Source: Atriophallophorus winterbourni (taxonomy: Eukaryota; Platyhelminthes; Trematoda; Plagiorchiida; Microphallidae). Taken from it: a stretch of DNA of 64,000 bases. The stretch spans positions 36,442-100,441 of the forward strand of contig JACCGJ010014392.1 of NCBI GenBank assembly GCA_013407085.1, in the 5' to 3' direction. This document shows, in pieces, positions 36,839 to 46,255 of the stretch. The notes beneath the pieces are model-generated. The model saw only the letters and a list, made by a program, of their open reading frames with translations. It had not been told where the DNA came from and searched no databases. Positions within the stretch are counted from its first letter, which is position 1, and each line of letters starts with the position of its first letter. A program made the position numbers and the translations under genes.

Positions 36839-38164
36839 TTGAATTTTCAGTTTTTAACAATTGTCATGTTTGTTTATAATAGTATGATCAATGCGCTTAG
36901 CAGTAACACATGGTTAGTTTATTTAATCGAAATGAATTAATCTATATTTGGCTAAACGGTTAAATTATGTTAAATACTAACTATTATCAGCTAAATATAT
37001 CATGCTCAACTAATTTCCCGTTTTTTGCAACAATGCTCTGTTTACCATCTTCTCGTGAAGCCTCTGTACTTGATTTCTATGATTGGACAACAATGTCTAG
37101 TAGGTCTTGCAGATAACTCACTGACTACAATATTTTAGCAACGTTTGCGAATTGACAGTACAACAAAATTACAACGCTTGAGCTGAATTTGATTTGTAAT
37201 TCTCTGTCGCAATCCATGGTTGGTTTCGCTAAATGGTTCGTATAAGTTTAAAATGTCAAACATATTTTTACTTGCCATCCATGATTCAAAGAATTTATAA
37301 ACTTGTATTGCATAATCTGCCTAAATACGTTTACCAGTGATAATGAAATGTAAATGCAAATTATATAAGTGATAAGGATCGGTGAATATTTTGACTGATA
37401 AAACACTATTATAATAAAGCTAATTTACTAAGTGTGTTTGCATTCAATAATAATCCGTTCACAATGATTTCATGCTCATTTTCGTAATCCAGCGGTAACC
37501 CGTGTTGATTCATTACATTGGTATATTTTTCATAAAATTTGTATTTTCGCTCGACTACTTTTTGAATCACTGTAATTTTTCAATAGTCCCTGTTACTTAC
37601 GGTTACTCCAAAAGAGTTATGACCATCTTTCCGATAACGGTAAATGAATGCTCCGTGAACTGTCTCAGCATGTTTACAATTGTTTAATTAAGGCAAATCT
37701 TCCTCATTCCGGAAACCTGCTGTGTTTTGTTCCCAGTGGTCTATTATGCTCGTGTAATGAATAGATCATACATTTGCGAGTGCGCTCACATAGCTCTCAA
37801 TTAGTGCAGCACGTTGTGTAATCTAATTGTTCCACAATGATGAGATGTAAAGTTGCCAAGAATGACAAATCGTGGAGAGGAGAAAAATGCCACACAACGA
37901 TTCATTTGGAAATCGCAAATAAATAATACATCATTAAGAATGAAGTAATGCATGGACATCAAAATTTGGCACAATAATAATAATAAATAGATGAATTCAA
38001 AGTGATTTTGTTTTCTGGCGAATAAGTTAAATAATAATCAAGTAGAGCATTGAATATATTCTGAAGAATGAATGTGCTAAATTGTGAAATATTAAATAAG
38101 AAAATATTCTCCACGAACCGCTTGATGAACAATTATGCATAACATAAAATAAAATGCGTTGTTA
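36839..38164. other. AT-rich intergenic DNA, no gene seen
   Basis: Nothing supported. Confidence 0.5.
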
Positions 38165-38430
38165 AAGATAATTGAAACCACCATCAGTGTCCCACAAAGA
38201 TCTGTGCTAAGACCGATTATTTTCCGCTCTAAATAAATGATTTACCATCACTTACAACATCCAAAATGGTTTCTTTAATGGATGATATGAAAATCTAAAA
38301 GCTGATCAATTTTACTGCGGATTTTGAGATCTTGCAGAGATATATGATAAACGTTTCAGTTGGGCTGTTGAAAATTATCTGTCATTTAACACACGGAAAA
38401 CCAAGATAACTTTATTTTGAGAGAATGTTC
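38165..38430 (+). mobile_element. CR1-type LINE fragment
   Basis: Nucleotide similarity to 28,808-29,030 of the larger CR1 element: 'agtgtcccacaaagatctgt' against 'agtcccacaaggatccgt', then 'aaatgatttacc' and 'catccaaaatggt'. This is the VPQGSVLGPLL-to-active-site part of the RT. It is full of stops. Confidence 0.7.
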
Positions 38431-38552
38431 ATAGGAAATATCTATAACATGGAGATCCATGGAAAAATATGTTGTAGTATGATGTAATGGAAAGCTGGAG
38501 AATACATATTACTACCGCAATGTTCAACGTCCGGTAGATCGTTCGATCAATA

Positions 38553-39155
38553 CATTTGAGGTTAGCTGAAAAGCTTATCAACCTGAACCGTTTGAGAGCA
38601 CAAACCAAGGTACGGGGTGTGTTAATCCGTGACCTGATGTACGCCGCCATTATTGCTTACTCACAAAAACAACTCCAGTCGATAATTGATCGTTTTTCGT
38701 CGGTAAGCAAAGACGTTGTGCTAATAATCAGTATGATCAAGACCAAAGTTCTTGGTCAAGGGATTGTATCAGCTCCGGTCATCACTGTTGTAAACTGTCA
38801 GTTTGGACCAGTATATCATTTCACATATCTTGGTTCAACCATTGCGGATAACCTGTCGCTAGACACGGAGATTGATATGCAGATTAACAGAGCAACCGTC
38901 ATTTTGTCCCGATTAAACTCTCGTGTTTTAGGCAACAGGTAAATGACTGTATACCACGCGTGTACACTACCCGCGCAAGATACGAACCGAAGCTGAATGT
39001 TTTTCATCTACGAAGCAATCGTCGTATTTTGAAGACATCGTGGATGGACAAGTGCCTAATGTTGAAGTGCTGTCAAAATCTGGTCTACAGAGCATGTTCA
39101 CCCTACTATGACAGCGCCGCCAGCGGTAGCTTAGCCACGTCTACAGAATGGAAAA
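38553..39155 (+). mobile_element. RTE-like LINE fragment with catalytic deletion
   Basis: A 128-codon open frame (38,556-38,942) matches the 51-53 kb element: LINLNRLRAQTKVR, ISMIKTKVLGQG, TYLGSTIADNLSLDTEID and ILSRLNSRVLGNR. Where that element has LLFADDAAFIAHSQ, this copy has LMYAAIIAYSQ, an in-frame loss of three codons that removes the catalytic Asp pair. After the frame ends, more C-terminal sequence follows with a gap (KLNVFHLRSNRRILKTSWMDK), then the copy ends. No 3' tail is present, so it is truncated at both ends. Confidence 0.88.
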
Positions 39156-40563
39156 AATAGTGATATTGGTGCTAAACTACATGCAACTCATGTTGGTGAA
39201 TCAAAATCATGTACTATCGATTCGAACTTCATTGTAAAGACGAAAATGTGTTCGCAATCCTTTAGACTAATATATACCTTTAGAAGTGTAGACTTTAGTT
39301 TACAAAGATTACATTCAGTGCAGTAATTTTATGAAGTAATTACTACTCAATTGGCACTCTACTGTAAACTCCCAATAATATTTTATTATTGTATATGACC
39401 GAATCTGTCGTTAATGATCATTCTTTTCACTCTGGATGCCGTATTAGACTGTTTTTGCCAGCCGTTGAGCGACAGAATGTTAAAGAATTACAATGCCTGA
39501 ATTGTTGACCTGATTAGAATTGTTCAGCATAAACTGCGTTAATTCGAACACAACACTGAAAGATTTTGAAGATACATTGAATATTTATCGTCTAAAATAT
39601 ATGAGAACGACCGCATATCACACAAGTTTAACAAGACCACTCTGATGCACCCAATTTTTCCCTAACAGTCAAAACGGGTATATCGCCTCAGCCCTAACCG
39701 GCAGTAAATTTTGTGACCTTGACGCTGCCTATACACACATACCTCAAATCGTACTGACACTATAAAGTAGACCTGTCTAATTTTACGTGCATACTTTCCA
39801 ATCCAATAAACGAATACCAGATATTACAGAAAGTAATTAATTATTTTTTGTGAATTTTATTTCTAACCTCGAATATATTTAAAGCATCCTCGCAAATTCC
39901 TATTCATTCACTGCAAACCATGGTTAATAAAAGTCAATTCAGGTGAATGAAAATCGTTTAAACTCTCGACCGAGTATCTGCTCTAATATGAAGAGAAATA
40001 GTTTTTGTAACTTCCTGTTCTAAGGATAGATTACTTAGACAATCATTTTTAACCATTTGCGTTAACCTCGACCTAAGATGACGGTATATTTAAGCGGGCT
40101 TTGAAGCGGGCTTCATGCTTGCTTTATAAAATTCACGAATTTGTTTAGTTTATTCTATTATTCATGTAATACATGGTACTGACAATTGATATTACAAATA
40201 TAGGGTGTGACATCTTCTTAATTTATAGACAATTACATCTAATTTTTATTTATGTTCAAAGCTAACAAAAGAACTCGCGATATATTCGTAATCTTGAGGA
40301 CACTGGACACTAGGCTATAGGAAGTTTATCACCTATTAATTACCGTTTAAATTGGCACCTTACATTTGCATGTGACAATGAAGTTTTACGAGTTCTCTTT
40401 CTACAATTGTTCTCGTTATTCTTCTGTAAGACATATTTCCAGACTTCTAAAGGCAAAACATTAGATTTCAATACCAACGGCAATTCGCTACATATTTATA
40501 ATCACACTGGATAGCACTGAAAAAAGAATATCTTTTTCAACTGAATAGTTAAACAATTTGTGT
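39156..40563. other. AT-rich intergenic DNA, no gene seen
   Basis: Nothing supported. Confidence 0.5.
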
Positions 40564-40800
40564 TCATATTTTCCACCTGTTGGAACCGTATACTTTCAAA
40601 TCAACCACAAATTTGTGCACACTAATCCCATAAACCTCATCGCAGCATGCATTTTGACCAACACACTGCTTTCCGGTGATGTAATATCCAGGCAAAGTTA
40701 AGTTGATTGCTTTGTACCCCTTGCTGCGAGCGAAACAGTTTTCCACTTATCGGTCCGCGGGGCACTGGTGCACTCTGGTGCAATTCGCCACGGTGTTTTC
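40564..40800 (-). pseudogene. possible exon relic, unknown protein
   Basis: On the minus strand a 60-codon frame contains KGYKAINLTLPGYYITGKQC and then a Cys-rich CVGQNACCDEVYG, ending near GSNRW. In-frame reading upstream meets a stop at about 40,747. The local base composition is richer in G+C than the surroundings (around 40,740-40,800), which often marks coding or formerly coding DNA here. I do not recognise a family and see no clear splice sites. A longer frame on the same strand in another register overlaps it, so the choice of frame is uncertain. Confidence 0.15.
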
Positions 40801-43800
40801 GTGATTCACGGGGGAAAAAGTTGCACGACCACAAAATCAAGTGTCCGCTAATCTTTTGATCAGATCTGGGTAAATAATTATCCCAAACAGATTGCCAACA
40901 ACTCGGTGATCCTGGGAGATTTACAAATGTAGCTTTGAATAAATACACTTGATTTAAGTGTTGGTATACGAATTGCGGAACACAACGTATTATCTGAATA
41001 AAAATTAAAGCTGTTCATGATGAATTGCGTTTAGATAGACATTACAAAATGTTTTAATCATTTTTCAAATAAATACCGCCTGTGATCAATTCTGGTAATT
41101 TAGGCGGTTAATTTCGACAATAACTTGGAAGAAAGGCCCGACCAAAATAACTTAAAACGAGAAAATACGTGATTGGAGACAAATTATGCGAACTTGAGTA
41201 TGATTTGCAAATTTCTGTAAAACTTTCTGAATACGGTCTTTTTTCGTCGGGTCGAATTTCGACCATCCCCAGATGTTTTCACATTGTTGTAACGTGAATA
41301 TCTTTTGAATTTATCGAAAAATTAATAATAAGGTCTAACGTGACAATTAGATTCATTCTAAATATATTGAATTAGCTTTCGACACAATATGACCAAGCCT
41401 TATACTAATAGGTACGTAAATAACGAAATCGAAGTTTTTAAAAATATTGATTATCATGTCTCAACATATGTCACGTTGAACAACATAAGATTTTGCACAA
41501 ATTCACAAACCTACCGATATCTTGAGTGAATTTCCATTTATAAAATTATTTTAATCTCCATGATTTGAGTGATGTAGGCGTGAAATATATGTGAACGTAA
41601 GTCTAATGAATTTAGGAGAGGGACACTTTTTAACATATATCAAAACAAAAATCTGTAGCTACACTTATATAATTATAAATATTGGAATACCAATATAGAA
41701 TGGTTTTACCAAATTTTCAGTGTGTAGTAATTATTCCGTGTTCAATAAGCTGTGAATTATACTGAACAAGGGAAAAGAGATGAGCTAAGGCTGTTGAAAA
41801 ACGTTGGAGTAATAAACCCAATGACTGCACTGCGGTACGATGCGCGCGTGCTACTGACCGAATATATGTCCATACATTGAGTAAACAGGCTTCGAGGACA
41901 CCGGACGTTAACCACCTCACCCCAGCGTTTCACATCCATTTATCTACTGCGTCACAATCTCACGCCTGATGTCAACGTTCCCAACGTTAAACAACCACAT
42001 CCACGAATCCTATATAACACCAAATAGTCAGCATGTTTATTACACGTATCTTGTATAAACAAATCTTGTTACTCCAACATTGACCTCAATTTGTCCGTGC
42101 CGCTCGTCACTTTATTTGATTTATCAGTCAATTTCGTACACTTCGGTTTAATTCAAACCCACCTCACATTAGGATGGGTCAACCGACCTCGAATATTTCC
42201 GTAGCGGCTAATAATGTACATGTGCTCCCGTTTCGAGGATGTTGCCACTCTAACTTTTCTCACGCAACCTTTCAGACAATTTGGGCGCTTCCTGCGGCTG
42301 CGCTGTGTTTCAGAATGGTTTATTATATAATGTTAGACCGATCAGTATTGGTAAGCTTCCATATTGCACTTTACACTTCTACAATATATGTTGAATTTGA
42401 ATTAAACAGTTCTTACTTGACATATTATAAATCCAGCGCACATAGATTTCATAAAAGATTTTCATTATGAGCAATAAATCACAGACTAATGAATAGTGAA
42501 TTTAAAGATTAGGTATTTAGTTACATGCTAGGCTTTCTTGGGATGTATTTAGATTATATAATGCAAAGATAATGGTGACTCTAATTCAGTGTAGGAAAAA
42601 TAACTCATATTTTGGATGCATTATCTTGAAATGTATGAAATATCCAAGTAAAATCTTTCGGCACTGATTTATCGCCAAGAACATTATCAATACAATAACT
42701 AGTTGACTACATTTATCACAACAATTAAATCTGCACTTTTCATCTGGAAATTATTTCAGGGTAATCAGTTTACAAAACCTAACGCGCCAAAATTTGATTT
42801 GAAAACAAAACATCACATCAATATAAACGCATCGTTTCGCTTCCAAATGACTGACACCTAACGCAGAGACCAGATCGTCTCACTGTTGATTTTCACAAAT
42901 GATTGACATCGAACAGACGTTAAAATAAGCAAACCACACGGTTTGGTTTTTCATCAATTCACGATGACACATCCGTGTACATCCAGAGACGCCTTTTACA
43001 CAATCTAACACACGCACACACCCGCTTTGAAGAACGAAAAGTTGAACAGGTACCTGATTGGGACAGATTGTGGACAGTTGTTCACGTGTGATGGGCCCAC
43101 CTCTGGTTGGTTCAGTTGTGTGTCATGGAACACCATGTTAAACAGCTCAGCAACATTTTTTATAGCATTAGTAAGATGGCATGTGTCTCTGGATGAAACG
43201 CTACATGCCACAAGCTTTTTCCTCTCCGAATTCAAGCTGGGTATACAGTAATTGGTCAAGATGTCGCGATTGTTCGATACAAAATATGTACGTGGCATGG
43301 TAATTATAAGCGCACACAACTTGGTGACGAAACGTGAGGCGAGAACGTTTAATACGCATCGAGAGAGATTAATTGGAAAATAAAATCGGTATAAGAATTA
43401 TTTCGAAAGGTGAAAGGATTGTGTTGGATTGACAGAATTAATCTTTGAATATTATGAACGGAAGTGATATAAGGCGGATCGGAACTGTTTAGAACCCAAC
43501 TAAGCCGAGAACAAACAGTATCAGAAAGCGAAATTTTCGGAGATTATTAAATTACATAATTATGACCAAATATGTAATATACTTATTATGGGCATATCGA
43601 GCAATGAAATATCTAAACAGTGAAAAAGATCTTGTAAAAGAAATAATTTTTAAAGTTTTATATTTTATATCGTGGATTGTCGAGTATGCAGGAAACGTGG
43701 ATCTATAAAGCAAAGTTGACATCATAATATCAATATAAAGATGAATTTGTTTAAACCTGTCGGAATTAAAACAATATTTTTGGTTGGGTTTAAAGACATT

Positions 43801-45372
43801 ATTTAAAATTGAATGTTATAGAAATTTTTTATATCTTTTCGGTAAATATTTGTTTGACTGGCATAAAACATATCAATAGTTGTTATTCAAATAAATAATA
43901 CTTCCTGGGAAACTCTACCGTAAATTTTGTATGCTAAAGTTTAAACCCGACAAAATATTTTCATGTTATCAAGCTGTAAACCACAGGAACATGCAATTTT
44001 AATCCAACAGATTGTACATATTAAAGAGTGTCAATCAAGTAGTCTGAAATGACCCCAAAGGACATCACACTATTTCACAAAGCAAAAGCAGGAAGCTTCA
44101 TAGTGATCACCGACGTTCATAACGAAATTACAATAATTCAGTTCACGGTTGGATTGCAAGAGAGAGGTTGAATGACAATCGGCCAAAAAACAACAGATGA
44201 AGGAAATTGTGATCTATGTAGGATATTTGGGATCCAAATGGAAGGGTTCAGCAAAAAATCTCTGGAAAATTTGAGAGGAACTAACCCGGTAAGGAAGACG
44301 CGTAATTCGTGAGTAACTAAGCTGTTTGTATGATCGATTGACATTTGTGACATCGAAGCAAGATTAAATGATGTTCGCTTGAACTATGAGATTTAGAAGT
44401 GAGTCAGATTATCGTTGAATCCATTCTTCTCAGGATGCGTAAAGATAATTTGAAAAACGTTTCAAACGCTAAGGTGCCGCGAACCATTTGAACTCGAATG
44501 TACAATAACATCTTCAATAAAAAATGAAACAAATCTGTTGTTATTACATTTATTTGTCATAGACTACCAAGACCACTTTATATTGAATTAAGATCGGGTG
44601 AGCTTCTGTGACCTTAACAATCCACATTATTTTTAGAAAAAGGCGTGAATGTTATGTACATCAAAGGCAATAAAATGTAATAACTGCGTTTCAATAGTCT
44701 ATGATTTACTGCGAAGCACTGTGCATAATTTAAGAGCTGAATGATTTGTTTTTAACAGCCAATAGACAAACTCATCCTCGATAAGCACGTTGGTCATTTA
44801 TGAAATGAGACTTCATCTATAATTTTAAGCACTAATTTGGACTGAACGCTTTGGTTAAAGAATCTTTGTTCAAACTTATTCATTTCACCCTGATTACCTA
44901 AAATCGGACTTTTCTATGATCAGGTTGAAATCTTTTAATACAGAAATGTAATCAAATCCGTAATTAGCAATCTATAATGTAATATGTGTGATGTTAAAAA
45001 ACATGTTCACGTATAAGCATATCTCGTTCGTTTATCCACCAGGTCAGGTTTCACCTCCACCAGCGTTTCCACAGTGCAACCAAAGCGCAACATTGTTACA
45101 TTGAAAATAAATCCTCTCTGATGAAACAAGGACAACATTACACATTAAACAGAGTGTTTCGACATTATTGGATGTAATTTCAGTCATTTTCCAAAAATAA
45201 ACTTGGAATGTGTTTGACAATTTTCCTTAAGAATAACAAATCACAATATAATGGTTTCTCCAGCATAAATGAAATGAATAAATAAAATTATTTTACGAGA
45301 AAGAAATGTTTTAGGTTTCATGATATATTGAGTATAATTTCATCCTCCGGTTGAATTATTAATTGAAGGTTA
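40801..45372. other. long intergenic stretch, no gene supported
   Basis: Slightly higher G+C islets at 41.8-41.95 and 43.0-43.25 kb have short open frames on both strands, but none shows motifs, splice context or similarity to the LINE families in the window. Confidence 0.5.
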
Positions 45373-45409
45373 GGTAAAAAAGCTCATTTTCATGCATTAG
45401 CATCACACA

Positions 45410-45451
45410 CCCCACGACCGTTTTCATTCTGTCTGCACTCATCAGGTAGGG
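45410..45451 (-). ncRNA. hammerhead motif 1 of array, degenerate
   Basis: CCCTAC, CTGATGA, GTGC-AGACA-GAAT, GAAA, ACGGTC, GTGGGG. The catalytic boxes are present, but stem II has one mismatch and one G-U pair, and stem III loses a pair. Confidence 0.65.
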
Positions 45452-45642
45452 ATAATAGGATCAGGATCTGCATGCGCTCGAGACTGTGAAATAATGGTAA
45501 ACAAGTTGGGCTTGTATGCCAATGTAGGATAAGATTTGTATGGCCAACCTGTTCAATCACATGAGATTCCACTCTTGTAAACTGGGTTTGAACCCATGAC
45601 CATGAAAAAAGCTCATTTGCATGCATTTCCAGCACACACACC

Positions 45643-45684
45643 CCCCACGGCCGGTTTCGTGCAGTTTGCACTCATCAGGTAGGG
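45643..45684 (-). ncRNA. hammerhead motif 2 of array, cleavage triplet mutated
   Basis: CCCTAC, CTGATGA, GTGC-AAACT-GCAC, GAAA, CCGGCC, GTGGGG. Stems I and II are perfect. The cleavage triplet GTC is GCC, changing the conserved U next to the cleaved base, so cleavage is expected to be lost. Confidence 0.7.
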
Positions 45685-45879
45685 ATAATAGGATCAGGAT
45701 CTGCATGCGCTCGAGACTGTGAAATAATGGTAAACAAGTTGCGCTTGTATGCCAATGTAGGATAAGGTTTGTATGGCCGACCTGTTCAATCACATGAGAT
45801 TCCACTCTTGTAAACTGGGTTTGAACCCATGACCATGAAAAAAGCTCATTTGCATGCATTTCCAGCACACACACACACA

Positions 45880-45921
45880 CCCCACGACCGGTTTCGTGCT
45901 GTTTGCACTCATCAGGTAGGG
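45880..45921 (-). ncRNA. hammerhead motif 3 of array, fully intact
   Basis: Minus strand 5' to 3': CCCTAC (stem I), CTGATGA, GTGC-AAACA-GCAC (4 of 4 pairs), GAAA, CCGGTC (stem III ACC/GGU, no loop; cleavage after the last C), GTGGGG (stem I, 6 of 6 pairs counting one G-U). This is the only copy here with every core base and all pairs. A stem III of three pairs with no loop cannot close in one molecule without strain. Such minimal type I motifs are thought to act as dimers. Confidence 0.85.
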
Positions 45922-45939
45922 ACATTAAAATCCGGATAT

Positions 45940-46255
45940 AAATTATTCAAGCCTATGGTTTTACCCCATACACATATGATTGAACAGGTTGGCCGTACCA
46001 GCCTTATCCAACAGTAACGAACAAGCGCATCTTGTTTACCATTCTTCCAATGTTTCAAACGCATGCGTATCCTGATCCTATTGTCCATACCTGATGAATG
46101 CAAACACTACAAATGCGGTCGTGGTGTGAGTGTGATGAAAATGCATGCAAATGAGATTTTTTGTTCATGGTCATGGGTATTGTAATTGAAAAGTTTGGTC
46201 GCACCAACCTTATCCAATTGTGATATACAAGCGCAACTTATTTACAGATTATTAA
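45940..46255 (+). repeat. hammerhead repeat, inverted copy facing the array
   Basis: A plus-strand unit and part of the next: 'caagcctatggttttacccc', 'gattgaacaggttggcc', the ribozyme (46,075-46,116; CTGATGA kept, GAAA lost), octamer, then a second 'gaaaagtttggtcgc' and 'ccttatccaattgtg'. It forms an inverted repeat with the minus-strand array. Confidence 0.88.

Larger units (their letters stand above)
45373..45930 (-). repeat. tandem hammerhead-ribozyme array (retrozyme-like)
   Basis: Three ribozyme motifs on the minus strand are spaced 233 and 237 bp apart (measured at the cleavage-site base: 45,416, 45,649 and 45,886) and delimit two complete, nearly identical monomers. In transcript order each monomer has a CA/TG-type tract, the octamer ATGCAAAT, the 'gggttcaaaccc' palindrome, 'gtgattgaacaggt', 'aagcgcaacttgtttacc', 'gcatgcagatcctgatccta' and the next ribozyme. 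The 4-bp length difference is two extra CA units. Self-cleavage at two neighbouring sites would release a unit-length RNA, as in metazoan retrozymes. There is no open frame of its own worth calling. Confidence 0.92.

Noticed and set aside
43005..43319. 104-codon minus-strand frame and overlapping 74-codon plus-strand frame
   Set aside because: Neither has a motif or splice signals. Both strands are open in the same place, typical of chance.
45115..45135. CTGATGAAAC core-like string near 45.12 kb
   Set aside because: No stem II, no stem III or cleavage triplet and no flanking repeat sequence. Chance occurrence.
45390..45925. Minus-strand frames of 93 and 122 codons (with repeated SLPDECKQHETGRG and HANELFSWSWVQTQF segments)
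   Set aside because: They are translations of the hammerhead repeat units themselves. The repetition mirrors the DNA tandem array and the frames change between copies. Similar frames at 10.4, 32.2 and 32.3 kb have the same origin.
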